NCBI RefSeq assembly: GCF_000763315.1
Contig: NZ_JPST01000030.1
Coordinates: 1 to 64,000 of the forward strand
DNA length: 64,000 bases
Direction: 5' to 3'
From: Thermoactinomyces daqus
Lineage (GTDB): Bacteria > Bacillota > Bacilli > Thermoactinomycetales > Thermoactinomycetaceae
Each line of letters begins with the position of its first letter. Position 1 is the first letter of the stretch. The notes beneath the pieces are model-generated. The model worked only from the letters and a program-made list of their open reading frames with translations. It was not told the DNA's origin and ran no database searches. Position numbers and translations under genes: made by a program. This document shows positions 41,622 through 51,351 of the stretch, piece by piece.

Positions 41622-42701
41622 TCAAATATTCAATCGGTCTAATGCGTCATCTTTTTCGGAATTGATGACGTGGGTATAGATCTGGGTGGTCTGAATGCTG
41701 GAATGGCCGAGGATCTCCTGAACCACGCGCAAATTTTCCCCGTTGGACAGGAGCAGTGTCGCCAGCGTGTGCCGCAGCTTGTGCGGGGAAATGTTGGCGG
41801 CTTTTGGGGGGAGATTGGCTTCGGCGACATATTTTTTGATGATTTCAGAAACCCCTTTACGGCTTAAGCGCTGAAGATTTTTATTTAAAAACAAGGCCTC
41901 ACGGTCAGAGGGCGGAACCCCTTCTTCCGGCCTGAGCGCAAGATAATCATTCAGGGCGGACACCGCTGATTGATTCAATTTAAGCATCCGTTCTTTGCCG
42001 CCTTTACCGATAATGATGACGCGAATCAGATCCCCGTCGGCCTGAATGCTGTTGCGGTTGAGTCCGATCAATTCGGAGACCCGCATCCCGGTGTTGAGAA
42101 ACATGAGAATAATCGCCAAATCCCTCACTTCCATCCAGTCGCGGCTTTTTCTGTTTTTTTTCTGATGATAGGAATAAACCGCTTCGATCAGCCGCAAGGC
42201 TTCTTCACGGGTCAAAAAGACCGGTACCTTCTGTCGGGAACGTGATTTTAAAGTGGCATCCTCATATTCTTCCATCGGGTCCCGTTCCAGGACATGCGTT
42301 TTCACCAGATAGCGGAACAGCGAGCGTAAAGAGGCCCGTTTCCTTTGTTTACCGCTGCGTGAGTTTTCGCGAAAATGCTTCCGCTTGACCCATTCTTCAT
42401 TTATTTCCCCTGTTTTGGGGTCCTTTTTCTTCAATTTGACATAGACCGTTCGTTCATAACCGTTTTCAATATGGCGAAAGAATCGCTTGATAGTCATCGG
42501 ATCCGTTTGGTATATCGTTTTGTTCCGCGACTTGAGAAAATCGAAGAACAGGGAGAAGTCATAAGCATAGTTGGCGATCGTTTGTTTGGAACGGTCCGCA
42601 CTGATCATTTCCAAAAAAAACTCCTGCACTTCTTCGGGAAATTGGGCGACAATCCGGTTGATATTTTCCGGCAGGCGCCGTGAGACAATGACGGGTTCCA
42701 A
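41622..42701 (-). CDS. Tyrosine recombinase (XerC/XerD family)
   Basis: 359 residues, longer than XerC/D (about 300). The SAM-like N-terminal DNA-binding domain contains an extra basic segment around residues 85-115 (KKKDPKTGEINEEWVKRKH). The catalytic domain has the conserved residues in NTGMRVSELIGL (Arg), GKGGKERMLKL (Lys region), SPHKLRHTLATLL (His, Arg), ILGHSSIQTTQIYTHV (His, Tyr). Possible roles are dimer resolution or an integrase-like function; no attachment site or element boundary was found nearby. Directly upstream of lexA in the same direction. Confidence 0.9.
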   Translation of the reverse strand: MEPVIVSRRLPENINRIVAQFPEEVQEFFLEMISADRSKQTIANYAYDFSLFFDFLKSRNKTIYQTDPMTIKRFFRHIENGYERTVYVKLKKKDPKTGEINEEWVKRKHFRENSRSGKQRKRASLRSLFRYLVKTHVLERDPMEEYEDATLKSRSRQKVPVFLTREEALRLIEAVYSYHQKKNRKSRDWMEVRDLAIILMFLNTGMRVSELIGLNRNSIQADGDLIRVIIIGKGGKERMLKLNQSAVSALNDYLALRPEEGVPPSDREALFLNKNLQRLSRKGVSEIIKKYVAEANLPPKAANISPHKLRHTLATLLLSNGENLRVVQEILGHSSIQTTQIYTHVINSEKDDALDRLNI

Positions 42702-43009
42702 ATTGGCACCTCCTTCGGCAAGTGGAATTCGGAACTTGGTCTATTCATTACTAAATCACTTATGTAGAAAACGGGATGAAATGTCATATAAAAAGCCCGC
42801 CAAGGTCATGAGAGACGGGTTATGTCCATTTTAACACGGATTGCAAAAAGCGAAACGCCTCGCAAAGTCGAAAAATTTTTTTCATCCACTGTATTTTGCG
42901 TCTTTATCTTCGGCGTGTACGAACATATTTTCGTCTTGTCGCCTCCCTGGCAGGAAATTATAACCAATACCGAGAAATAAAATTAAATACAAAAAAAGGA
43001 GGGAAGCAG
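42702..43009. other. Divergent intergenic spacer
   Basis: 308 bases between the recombinase and the 235-residue gene. It contains the recombinase ribosome-binding site (GGAGGTG near 42707-42713, minus strand) and AT-rich promoter-like sequence near 42830-42880. No further gene is supported. Confidence 0.4.
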
Positions 43010-43717
43010 ATGAATCGGGTATCAAAAGAAGAATTGAATGAATTTGATTGTTTCTATGTCGAGACAAGGTTAAGAGAGCAATATAAAATAGAAAAAATTG
43101 AAACGGGTTTCCGTTTATGCCGGGTGGCCCCCTCCTCATTTACAGTGCCGATCACGGATTACGGCAGTCGGAAAGCGAACGGAAAGCATCTTTCCCAATC
43201 CGGGGAGTCTTTGATCGACGGAATTGTGAAAGGAGCTTTTTTCGCTTTTAGGTCATCTTCGGATTCACGAAGCGGCTGGACGGAATCAAAAGGGAAAATC
43301 GAACGTTGCTTTGTTAAACAACGGATCGGAAAACTGGAGATGATCGTTCATCTGCTCCGGGTTCCGGGACGAAAAGTGCCGCTTGCCGACTATATGGGAG
43401 ATGATTTTACCATTCATACAAAAAACGGATCATATCCTTTCAAAATCAAAGGAGAAGAATGCTTCTTTGAAGGCTTAAAAGTTCACTCCATTTTAACCAT
43501 TCTTCGTCCCATGAAACTGGAGATGGATCCGCTGGAACTGATATTGGGAGAGAAGAAATTGGAGAGGGCATTGGAAGTCGTGATGCCGACTCATCTTTAC
43601 TATAACCGTCCTTTTTTGGTGATTGCAGAAAAGGCAGATGGGAAAGCCGATTTCCGCTTTGTGTTTGAGGAGATCAAGGAGATTCGCGTCAATCAGCCGG
43701 AAAAAGCGTTCATATAA
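43010..43717 (+). CDS. Protein of unknown function (235 residues)
   Basis: The ATG at 43010 has AAAAAAGGAGGGAAGCAG upstream, so it is chosen over an upstream in-frame ATG at 42896. The protein is soluble, mixed alpha/beta and rich in Lys, Arg and Glu (EFDCFYVETRLREQYKIEKI; FTIHTKNGSYPFKIKGEECF; RFVFEEIKEIRVNQPEKAF). No signal or membrane segment is present, and no family is recognised. It is transcribed alone between the recombinase and kbl. Confidence 0.72.
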   Translation: MNRVSKEELNEFDCFYVETRLREQYKIEKIETGFRLCRVAPSSFTVPITDYGSRKANGKHLSQSGESLIDGIVKGAFFAFRSSSDSRSGWTESKGKIERCFVKQRIGKLEMIVHLLRVPGRKVPLADYMGDDFTIHTKNGSYPFKIKGEECFFEGLKVHSILTILRPMKLEMDPLELILGEKKLERALEVVMPTHLYYNRPFLVIAEKADGKADFRFVFEEIKEIRVNQPEKAFI

Positions 43718-43975
43718 CTTTGTTTTGTCCGCTTTCATCTTTTTTTTGAAGCGGACCATTTTCTGCTGAAGGCATAAAATATGATAAGCAATCCATGCTA
43801 ATAAAAAAGAGACTGTCGGGTTGGAAATAGTCGGATTTTGTCCGTTACATAAAGACATTTTGCGGAAGATGTGTTAGAATGTCTTTAAAATCCTTTACAT
43901 ATCAATATTTTCGCTCTGGCTGATTGTCTTTCTATCACGGACAGATGTGTATTTCCTTAAAAGGGGGATCTGCTT

Positions 43976-45166
43976 GTGGCAAGCAAAAAATTAGCTGCTT
44001 TTTTACAGGAGAATTTGGAGGATCTCAAGAGCAGGGGGCTTTACAATGTGATCGACCCGCTGGAAAGCCCTAACGGCCCCGTGATCAAGATTGGCGGCCG
44101 TGAGTTGATCAACTTGTCTTCAAACAACTATCTGGGGTTGGCGACTGATGAACGGCTGAAAAAAGCGGCCATTGAAGCCGTCAAAGAATTCGGGGTGGGT
44201 GCTGGCGCTGTTCGCACCATCAACGGAACATTGGAAATCCATGTGAACCTGGAGAAAAAGATTGCCGAATTTAAACACACAGAAGCTGCGATCGCCTTTC
44301 AATCTGGATTTAACTGCAATATGGCAGCGATTTCAGCAGTGATGGATAAAAACGATGCCATTCTGTCCGATGAGTTAAACCATGCTTCGATCATTGACGG
44401 CTGTCGCCTTTCCAAAGCGAAAATCATCCGCTTTAACCATTCCGATATGGATGATTTGCGGGCAAAGGCCAAAGAAGCGAAAGAATCAGGCCAATTCAAC
44501 AAAATCATGGTCATCACTGACGGTGTGTTTTCCATGGACGGCGATATCGCCAAACTCCCTGAGATTGTCGAGATTGCCGAAGAATTCGATTTGATCACCT
44601 ACGTTGATGATGCACATGGTTCCGGCGTGCTCGGGAACGGTGCCGGCACGGTGAAGCATTTTGGCTTATCCGATAAAATCGATTTCCAGATCGGTACTTT
44701 ATCCAAAGCCATCGGGGTCATTGGCGGTTATGTGGCCGGAAAACAGGATCTGATTGATTGGCTGAAAGTGAGAAGCAGACCGTTCTTGTTCTCCACCGCG
44801 TTAACGCCGGCGGATGTGGCTGCCTGCACGAAAGCGATTGAAATTTTGATCGACAGCACGGAGTTGCAGGAAAAGCTGTGGAATAACGGCGATTATTTGA
44901 AAAAAGGATTGAAGGAACTGGGCTTTGACATCGGCCACAGCGAAACGCCGATTACACCGTGCATTATCGGAGACGAAGTATTGGCACAGCAGTTCAGCAA
45001 ACGTTTAAACGAAGAAGGAGTTTACGCCAAGGCGATTGTTTTCCCGACGGTACCGAGGGGAACGGGCCGGGTGCGCAACATGCCGACGGCGGCACACACC
45101 AGGGAAATGCTGGATCAAGCGATCTCCATCTATGAAAAAGTGGGGAAAGAGCTGGGAATTATTTAA
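43976..45166 (+). CDS. kbl: Glycine C-acetyltransferase (2-amino-3-ketobutyrate CoA ligase)
   Basis: 396-residue alpha-oxoamine synthase family PLP enzyme. It cleaves 2-amino-3-ketobutyrate with CoA to glycine and acetyl-CoA. Conserved regions are [47 protein letters not shown] and the PLP Lys in [13 protein letters not shown]. It starts with GTG. The following gene encodes the SDR-type threonine dehydrogenase that makes its substrate, with a 33-base gap, so the pair degrades threonine. Confidence 0.95.
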   Translation: MASKKLAAFLQENLEDLKSRGLYNVIDPLESPNGPVIKIGGRELINLSSNNYLGLATDERLKKAAIEAVKEFGVGAGAVRTINGTLEIHVNLEKKIAEFKHTEAAIAFQSGFNCNMAAISAVMDKNDAILSDELNHASIIDGCRLSKAKIIRFNHSDMDDLRAKAKEAKESGQFNKIMVITDGVFSMDGDIAKLPEIVEIAEEFDLITYVDDAHGSGVLGNGAGTVKHFGLSDKIDFQIGTLSKAIGVIGGYVAGKQDLIDWLKVRSRPFLFSTALTPADVAACTKAIEILIDSTELQEKLWNNGDYLKKGLKELGFDIGHSETPITPCIIGDEVLAQQFSKRLNEEGVYAKAIVFPTVPRGTGRVRNMPTAAHTREMLDQAISIYEKVGKELGII

Positions 45167-45199
45167 ATCGAATTCGCAGGTTGGGTTGGTGGAAGTGTT

Positions 45200-46159
45200 A
45201 TGAAGAGAATTCTTGTTACAGGTGCATTGGGGCAAATCGGATCTGAACTCGTCCTGAAGTTGCGCAAGTTGTACGGGGCGGACAATGTGATCGCGACCGA
45301 TATCAGAAAAAACGATACGGAGATTGTCCATTCCGGTCCGTTTGAACTTCTGGATGTGACCGATGCCGACGCCATGTATCAGATTGCGAAAAAAAATCAA
45401 GTGGATACGATTATTCATCTGGCTGCCTTGTTATCGGCCACGGCTGAGTCCAAACCGCTGATCGCCTGGAACTTGAACATGGGCGGACTCGTGAATGCGC
45501 TTGAAGTGGCCAGGGAACTGAAGTGTCAGTTCTTTACCCCCAGTTCGATCGGGGCATTCGGGCCGACCACGCCAAAAGATCATACTCCGCAGGATACGAT
45601 CCAAAGACCGACGACAATGTACGGGGTAAACAAGGTGGCGGGCGAGTTATTGTGCGACTACTATTACCATAAGTTCGGCGTCGATACGAGAGGGCTTCGC
45701 TTCCCGGGGCTGATCTCCTACATGACCCCGCCGGGAGGGGGAACCACGGACTATGCAGTGGAGATCTATTATGAAGCGCTTCGTTCCGGGAAATATACTT
45801 CTTATATTGCCAAAGGGACTTATATGGATATGATGTACATGCCGGATGCACTCAATGCAATCGTTGCGCTGATGGAGGCCGATCCTGCAAAGTTGAAACA
45901 CCGCAATTCGTTTAATGTGACGGCGATGAGTTTTGAACCTGAGGAGATTGCTGCCGAAATCAGAAAACATCTTCCGCACTTTCAATTGGATTATGATGTT
46001 GACCCTGTTCGGCAGGCGATTGCAGACAGCTGGCCTAATTCGATTGATGCCACTGCGGCAAAAGAAGAGTGGGGATTTAAGGCGGAGTACGATTTGCAGA
46101 AGATGACGGAAGACATGCTCGCCCGGCTTGAACAAAAAATCAGTCCGGTGGGCACGTGA
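45200..46159 (+). CDS. L-threonine 3-dehydrogenase, SDR/NAD-dependent epimerase type
   Basis: 319 residues of the extended SDR family. The Rossmann motif is [14 protein letters not shown], followed by [32 protein letters not shown]-like [11 protein letters not shown] and the catalytic [25 protein letters not shown] is diagnostic for this threonine dehydrogenase group. It oxidises threonine to 2-amino-3-ketobutyrate with NAD. Second gene of the kbl operon, ending in a terminator. Confidence 0.93.
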   Translation: MKRILVTGALGQIGSELVLKLRKLYGADNVIATDIRKNDTEIVHSGPFELLDVTDADAMYQIAKKNQVDTIIHLAALLSATAESKPLIAWNLNMGGLVNALEVARELKCQFFTPSSIGAFGPTTPKDHTPQDTIQRPTTMYGVNKVAGELLCDYYYHKFGVDTRGLRFPGLISYMTPPGGGTTDYAVEIYYEALRSGKYTSYIAKGTYMDMMYMPDALNAIVALMEADPAKLKHRNSFNVTAMSFEPEEIAAEIRKHLPHFQLDYDVDPVRQAIADSWPNSIDATAAKEEWGFKAEYDLQKMTEDMLARLEQKISPVGT

Positions 46160-46180
46160 AAGAAATGAAAACCACAGGTG

Positions 46181-46214
46181 AAGGGTTAAGAGGCAAATCT
46201 CTTAACCCTTTTTC
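46181..46214 (+). terminator. Terminator after the threonine dehydrogenase gene
   Basis: A 12-bp perfect stem (46181-46192 with 46199-46210) is followed by TTTT. Confidence 0.9.
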
Positions 46215-46239
46215 TGTTGCCGTGAAAGAGAAGCCGCTT

Positions 46240-47013
46240 TCACTTGCGAAGAAAGCCGCCTTCTGAATGAATCGTTTGTCCGGTGATCCACCCGGCCTGA
46301 TCGCTGGCCAGAAATCCGATGAGCCGGGCCGCATCTTCGGGAAGGCCGATTCGTCCCATCAGAAATTGGGGGCGCAACTGTTCTTTTATTTCTTCTGTCA
46401 TCCACCCGGTATCTGTTGGGCCGGGATTGACTGCGTTCACGGTGATGCCAAGCGGAGCAAGTTCAGCGGAGAGAGTAAGGGTGAAGGCCTCGATGGCTCC
46501 TTTGCTGGCGACATAGGCCAATTCGCCGGGCATCGGCCCCTGTCCTTGTCCAGAAATGAGGTTGATAATTCGTCCCCAGTTTTGCTTCGCCTGCTGCAAG
46601 CGGCGTGCAAACTCCACAGAAAGCAGACAGGTGGCCCGCACATTTACATAGTAATGGTCATCCAGTGTTTTTGCATCCAGTGCCATAAAACCGTCCCGGG
46701 TGGAATGAGCGGCATTGTTTACCAAAATGGACGGAAGGCCTAAATTTTCTACCACAGCATCCAGAAGGCGGTCCGGTGCATTGGGATCAGCCAAATCCAG
46801 TTCCAAATGGCGGCATTTGACTCCGAGGGATTGAATCTCGCTGCACAAGCGATCGGGCCATTTTTCAGACTCCATACCATCATGATCCTGCCAGTAAGTG
46901 AAAAAGATATCTGCTCCCTGACCGGCCAATTGGCGGCATATCGCGGTTCCGATGCTTTTCTTACGTCCCGCACCGGTGACGAGGGCAATTTTTCCATTTA
47001 ACTTAAGATTCAT
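46240..47013 (-). CDS. SDR family oxidoreductase
   Basis: 257 residues from ATG 47013 (GAGGTG seven bases upstream; a GTG at 47022 overlaps that site). The coenzyme motif is the variant VTGAGRKKSIGTA, as in some enoyl-reductase-like SDRs, with LVNNAAHSTRDG, Ser in NLISGQGQG and catalytic YVASK. The C terminus is FabG-like (ITGQTIHSEGGF). The substrate is unknown. It probably forms a single-gene unit. Confidence 0.88.
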   Translation of the reverse strand: MNLKLNGKIALVTGAGRKKSIGTAICRQLAGQGADIFFTYWQDHDGMESEKWPDRLCSEIQSLGVKCRHLELDLADPNAPDRLLDAVVENLGLPSILVNNAAHSTRDGFMALDAKTLDDHYYVNVRATCLLSVEFARRLQQAKQNWGRIINLISGQGQGPMPGELAYVASKGAIEAFTLTLSAELAPLGITVNAVNPGPTDTGWMTEEIKEQLRPQFLMGRIGLPEDAARLIGFLASDQAGWITGQTIHSEGGFLRK

Positions 47014-47089
47014 GATTTTCACCTCATTAACCTAGGAACCGGCTATCCACATTATAATCGATTGATGCAGATAAAAACGAGAGACGGAA

Positions 47090-47119
47090 CAAAAGAACCT
47101 GCTTCGCCGGGAAGCAGGC
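47090..47119 (-). terminator. Probable terminator after trhO
   Basis: CCTGCTTC (47098-47105) pairs with GAAGCAGG (47111-47118) with a 5-base loop; the minus strand continues TTCTTTTG. Confidence 0.6.
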
Positions 47120-47126
47120 TCTCGCT

Positions 47127-48038
47127 TTATCCTTCGTATTTGACCAAATCTTTTTCCTCGCACTCTTTGGAACAGTAACCTTGATATTTTTCTTCGCAGT
47201 CGGGGCAGCAGATGTGCTGCTTATGGCACATGTCATATTCACAGTTGATATAGCGGTCAGCCGGTTGGCCGCAGTGATAGCATTTGCCGACCACCACTTG
47301 TTCCGTTTGGTTGATCGGTACGGAAATCCGTTCGTCAAAGACATAGCATTTTCCGTCCCACAACTTTCCTTTGACTTCGGGATCCTTACCGTAGGTTACA
47401 ATGCCCCCGTCCAGCTGGTAAACATCCTGAAAGCCTTCTTTCAGCATAAAGGCAGTCAGTTTTTCGCAGCGAATTCCACCCGTGCAATACGTGATAATCG
47501 GTTTATCCTTGTACTGGCTCATGTTCTGGCGAATCCATTCCGGAAATTCGCGGGTGGTTTTTACTCCGGGACGAATGGCCCCGCGGAAGTGCCCGATATC
47601 ATATTCATAATCATTGCGCCCGTCCAGTACGATCACATCATCCCGTTGCAGCATTTCATAAAACTCTTTGGGCGACAGCTTTTTGCCCGTTAATTGATTG
47701 GGATCAACGTTGTCCTCAGGATTGAGTCTCCAGGTAACCAGCTCTTTCTTGGGGCGGACAAATAATTTTTTGAAAGCATGTTTTTCATGCTCGTCCACCT
47801 TAAAAGGCATGTCGTGGAACAAGGGATGCTGTTTCATATAGTCCATATATTTTTGCGTCTGTTCGACCGTGCCGGAAAGCGTGCCATTAATCCCTTCCTT
47901 GGCGACGAGGATCCGCCCCCGTACCCCCAATTCCCGGCAAAAAGCCCGATGTTCATCGGCAAATTTTTCCGGGTCTTCAATTGGAACATATTTATAATAT
48001 AAGAGGATGCGATATGGTTTTGTGTTTGGTGTGGTCAT
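47127..48038 (-). CDS. trhO: tRNA uridine(34) hydroxylase TrhO (rhodanese family)
   Basis: 303 residues from ATG 48038 (AGGTGG upstream). It starts with the acylphosphatase-like domain ([35 protein letters not shown]), then a rhodanese domain with catalytic [10 protein letters not shown], then a Cys-rich tail ([36 protein letters not shown]) likely to bind zinc. The family installs 5-hydroxyuridine at the wobble position of tRNA. The Cys-rich extension is typical of Firmicute YbfQ-like members. Confidence 0.93.
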   Translation of the reverse strand: MTTPNTKPYRILLYYKYVPIEDPEKFADEHRAFCRELGVRGRILVAKEGINGTLSGTVEQTQKYMDYMKQHPLFHDMPFKVDEHEKHAFKKLFVRPKKELVTWRLNPEDNVDPNQLTGKKLSPKEFYEMLQRDDVIVLDGRNDYEYDIGHFRGAIRPGVKTTREFPEWIRQNMSQYKDKPIITYCTGGIRCEKLTAFMLKEGFQDVYQLDGGIVTYGKDPEVKGKLWDGKCYVFDERISVPINQTEQVVVGKCYHCGQPADRYINCEYDMCHKQHICCPDCEEKYQGYCSKECEEKDLVKYEG

Positions 48039-48411
48039 CAGATCCACCTGCTTTCTTATCTGATCTCAAGTTTTGGAAAAAGTCCTGCCTTATAGTATAA
48101 CAACATCGCAAGTGGAAAGCAAAGCAGAATGGAAGGAAGAGGCAGGAACATGCATAAAGAGAATGAACATTTATGCAAACGATCTTTGCCGTCGTCTCTA
48201 TCATGGGAATTTCATGCATGAACGTTAAAAAGACCGGACCAACAGGGAGAAAGACAGAACATCGTGGGACTTCTATCCGGGGGGTTAGACTGAATGGTTA
48301 TAACAGTAACAATTGCAGTTGTGGCAGGGAAAATTCAGCCCGGTTGCGAATGCTAATCCCTGTCATAAAGATTATTATTTATTAAAATATAAGAATTCGT
48401 TAAAATAGGGG
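48039..48411. other. Divergent intergenic spacer
   Basis: About 370 bases between trhO and the cre site. A 70-codon frame at 48173-48385 lacks a ribosome-binding site and looks non-coding. AT-rich sequence near 48360-48406 (TAAAAT at 48401-48406) probably contains the promoter for the gluconate-cluster oxidoreductase. Confidence 0.4.
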
Positions 48412-48425
48412 TGAAAACGTTTTCC
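48412..48425 (+). promoter_or_regulatory. Catabolite-responsive element (cre) for CcpA
   Basis: TGAAAACGTTTTCC fits the cre consensus (TGWNANCGNTNWCA) except for the last base, and contains the palindrome GAAAACGTTTTC. It sits about 57 bases before the oxidoreductase start, near a TAAAAT box, so it should give glucose repression. Confidence 0.65.
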
Positions 48426-48481
48426 TGTTCCTGTTTGAATATTCATAAGGAAATCTGAATCATGGTCAGGGAGGGAAGATT

Positions 48482-49642
48482 TTGGCAAAGATCAAAACAG
48501 GAATCATTGGCACAGGTTTTTCGGCACAGTCCCATATGGAAGCATTGAGCCGGGTTTCGGATGCAGAGGTAATTGCCATTGCTTCACGCAACCGGGAGAA
48601 GGCGGAAGCGCTTGCTGAACGTTACGGCATAAAGAAAGCGTATGGCCGGTATGAGGATTTAATTCATGATCCGGAAGTGGAGGTGATTCATAATTGCACC
48701 GCAAACCACCTTCATTTTTCGTTGAACAAAATGATTTTGGAAGCGGGAAAACATCTGTTGTCTGAAAAGCCGCTGGCCATTTCCAGCGAAGAATCAGCCG
48801 AATTGGCACAGTTGGCGGAGCAAAAAAAGAAGGTTCACGGTGTTTGCTTCAATTACCGTCATTACCCGATGGTGGAGGAAGCAAGACAGGCGATCCAAAG
48901 TGGACACCTCGGGGAAATCCAGCTTGTTTTCGGAGGTTACTTACAAGATTGGCTTTTATATCCGACTGATTATAATTGGCGTCTGGATCCGGAAAAAAAC
49001 GGGCCTTCCCGGGCCATGGCAGATATCGGGTCACATTGGTGCGATACCGTGCAACACGTATTGGGCCACAAAGTGACTGAAGTGTTTGCTGATCTGAAAA
49101 CCGTACATCCGATCCGGAAAAAACCGAAACGGGATGTGGAGACTTTCCATCAGCCAGCAGAAGCGGATGTGGAGGATGTCCGCGTAACAACCGAGGACTG
49201 CGGAGTCGTACTGGTTCATTTTGCCAATGGAGCCTTGGGATCCTTTACGATCTCCCAAGTAAATGCCGGGCGGAAGAACAAATTATTTTTTGAAATAGCC
49301 GGAACAAAATCGGCGCTCGCCTGGGATCAGGAAAAACCAAACGAATTGTGGCAGGGTTTCCGCAATGAAGCCAACCGGCACTTGCTGAGGGATCCTGCAC
49401 TGCTCTCCGGCTCCGCCGCGTCTTTGGCTCATTATCCGGGCGGACATCAGGAAGGGTGGCCGGACGGTTTGAAAAATTTATTGATCCGGTTTTATCAGTC
49501 TGTGCAGATGGCGAACAGGGGAGAAGATTGGAAACGGAGCCGAACTTTTGCCGATTTCCATGATGGTCATCAAATCATGAAGATCATTGATGCCATCCTG
49601 AAAAGCGATCGGGAAAAACGTTGGGTTACCGTAAGTGAATAG
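48482..49642 (+). CDS. Gfo/Idh/MocA family oxidoreductase
   Basis: 386 residues, TTG start after AGGGAGGGAAGATT. The NAD(P)-binding N-terminal fold has GIIGTGFSAQSHMEAL and the EKPLAISSEE motif (catalytic-region Lys); the C-terminal domain contains DIGSHWCDTVQHVLGH with the conserved His. Family members oxidise sugars, inositols or sugar acids. Position upstream of gluconokinase and gluconate permease suggests a substrate that feeds gluconate use (inference). A probable terminator follows. Confidence 0.9.
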   Translation: MAKIKTGIIGTGFSAQSHMEALSRVSDAEVIAIASRNREKAEALAERYGIKKAYGRYEDLIHDPEVEVIHNCTANHLHFSLNKMILEAGKHLLSEKPLAISSEESAELAQLAEQKKKVHGVCFNYRHYPMVEEARQAIQSGHLGEIQLVFGGYLQDWLLYPTDYNWRLDPEKNGPSRAMADIGSHWCDTVQHVLGHKVTEVFADLKTVHPIRKKPKRDVETFHQPAEADVEDVRVTTEDCGVVLVHFANGALGSFTISQVNAGRKNKLFFEIAGTKSALAWDQEKPNELWQGFRNEANRHLLRDPALLSGSAASLAHYPGGHQEGWPDGLKNLLIRFYQSVQMANRGEDWKRSRTFADFHDGHQIMKIIDAILKSDREKRWVTVSE

Positions 49643-49658
49643 AAATATGCATTTTATC

Positions 49659-49705
49659 AGCCATGAGCCGAGGAATTTCAGCCTCATTAAACGCTCATGG
49701 CTTTC
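49659..49705 (+). terminator. Probable terminator
   Basis: AGCCATGAGC (49659-49668) pairs perfectly with GCTCATGGCT (49693-49702) over a 24-base loop; only a short T run follows. Confidence 0.5.
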
Positions 49706-49723
49706 TGGCAAATTTGCAATCTG

Positions 49724-49752
49724 TTGTGTTACCGGTTTCATAGAGGTATAAT
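49724..49752 (+). promoter_or_regulatory. gntK promoter
   Basis: TTGTGT (49724-49729), a 17-base spacer and a perfect TATAAT (49747-49752), 50 bases before gntK. Confidence 0.65.
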
Positions 49753-49801
49753 CAGAGAAGTGAATGATGGTGTGATTTGTATTTAGCAAGGAGTTGTTTT
49801 T

Positions 49802-51343
49802 ATGTCATATGTATTAGGGGTAGACATCGGTACAACCAGTACAAAGGCGGTCTTGTTCGATCTGAACGGGCGGGTGATCGCCAGTCATTCTGTGTCTTAT
49901 CCGCTCAATCAACCGCACCCTTCCTGGGCAGAACAAGATCCCGAAGAAATTCTCCACGCCTTTGTTCAATCCGTCAAAACGGCGATTCTTAAAGCGGGTG
50001 TTTCTTCTGACGCTATTATTGGAATCGGTTTCAGTACCGCGATGCATTCCCTGATGGTGATGGATCAGGATCATCGGCCGCTCACCCCGGTGATCACCTG
50101 GGCAGACAGCCGCAGCGTCGAACAGGCGGAACGATTAAAACAAATGACAGAGGGAACCCTTTTTTACCGCCGCACGGGTACGCCGATTCATCCAATGTCG
50201 CCGCTCACCAAGATTATGTGGCTGAGGGAGCAACAGCCCGATTTATTTCAGCGCGCGGCAAAATTTATCTCTATTAAGGAATATGTGCTGCATCGTTTGT
50301 TCGGAGAGTATGTGGTTGACCATTCCATCGCTTCAGCCACAGGGATGTTTCACTTGGAGCGGAAAGAGTGGGATGAGGAGATCATTGACTTCTTGGGCAT
50401 CCGAGATGATCAATTGTCCCGCCTGGTTCCCACCACAACCGTATTAAAAGGCATGGATCAAAGCCTTGCTGCGGAAATGAATTTGCATCCGGACATACCG
50501 TTTGTCATCGGTGCGAGCGATGGCGTTTTGGCCAATGTCGGAGTTGGAGCAACCCGGCCCGGTGAGGTGGCCCTGACCATTGGGACGAGCGGAGCGGTTC
50601 GCACAAGTACTGATCGGCCGGTAACCGATGAAAAGGGACGGATCTTCTGCTATGCCCTGACCGAGGAAAAATGGGTGATCGGTGGAGCTACCAATAACGG
50701 TGGAATCCTGATGAATTGGTTCCGGGATCAATTTGTCAAAGAAGACTGGGAGAAAGTGAAGCAGCAAGTCGGAAATCCTTTTGACCTCATCCTGATAGAG
50801 GTGCAAGGAATTCCGGCCGGAGCGGAGGGCCTTCTCTGTCTGCCGTTCTTTACAGGGGAACGCGCTCCATATTGGGATGCGGACATGCGCGGCAGTTTCT
50901 TCGGAGTAAATTTGCGACACGGCAAAGCCCATTTTTTACGCGCGATTCTCGAAGGAATCTGTTTCAGCCTGCATTCCGTCACCTCCGTTTTGGAAGAACT
51001 GGCGGGTTCCATTCATGAAGTGAGGGCATCCGGCGGGTTTGTCCGCTCTTCTGTCTGGTTGCAAATCCTGTCCGATGTTTTGGGCAAAACGGTATTTGTC
51101 CCGCAAAGTCCGGAAGCCTCGGCGCTGGGGGCGGCGGCTTTGGTTCAATTGAGTCTGGGTGAAATCTCTGATCTTGAAGAAGTGAAGAAAAGGATATCCG
51201 TATCGAGCGAGCTTTTGCCGGACCAGAACAATCACGAGGTTTATCGGTCTCTTTACGCCATTTACGATCAGCTGGCTCACAAAATGAAGGATGAGTTCCG
51301 CCAAATTGCCGATTTTCAACGCAGTCATGAGAAGAGAGGTTGA
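49802..51343 (+). CDS. gntK: Gluconokinase (FGGY family)
   Basis: 513 residues. It begins with the FGGY ATP-binding start LGVDIGTTSTKAVLFDLNGR and has PSWAEQDPEEIL, HPMSPLTKIMWL, ASDGVLANVGVG and TIGTSGAVRTSTDRP; the C-terminal region has LPFFTGERAPYWDADMRG and ASGGFVRSSVWLQILSDVLG. It phosphorylates gluconate to 6-phosphogluconate. The ATG follows AAGGAG at eight bases. gntP begins a few bases after the stop. A GntR repressor gene, first in the Bacillus subtilis operon, is absent here. Confidence 0.95.
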   Translation: MSYVLGVDIGTTSTKAVLFDLNGRVIASHSVSYPLNQPHPSWAEQDPEEILHAFVQSVKTAILKAGVSSDAIIGIGFSTAMHSLMVMDQDHRPLTPVITWADSRSVEQAERLKQMTEGTLFYRRTGTPIHPMSPLTKIMWLREQQPDLFQRAAKFISIKEYVLHRLFGEYVVDHSIASATGMFHLERKEWDEEIIDFLGIRDDQLSRLVPTTTVLKGMDQSLAAEMNLHPDIPFVIGASDGVLANVGVGATRPGEVALTIGTSGAVRTSTDRPVTDEKGRIFCYALTEEKWVIGGATNNGGILMNWFRDQFVKEDWEKVKQQVGNPFDLILIEVQGIPAGAEGLLCLPFFTGERAPYWDADMRGSFFGVNLRHGKAHFLRAILEGICFSLHSVTSVLEELAGSIHEVRASGGFVRSSVWLQILSDVLGKTVFVPQSPEASALGAAALVQLSLGEISDLEEVKKRISVSSELLPDQNNHEVYRSLYAIYDQLAHKMKDEFRQIADFQRSHEKRG

Positions 51344-51351
51344 TTTTAACA

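Noticed and set aside
41622-43009. Integrated element boundary near the tyrosine recombinase
   Set aside because: No direct repeats, tRNA gene, cargo genes or composition change were found around it; neighbours are ordinary chromosomal genes.
48173-48385. 70-codon plus-strand frame upstream of the Gfo/Idh gene
   Set aside because: No Shine-Dalgarno sequence and no protein-like pattern; the promoter and cre site lie at its end.
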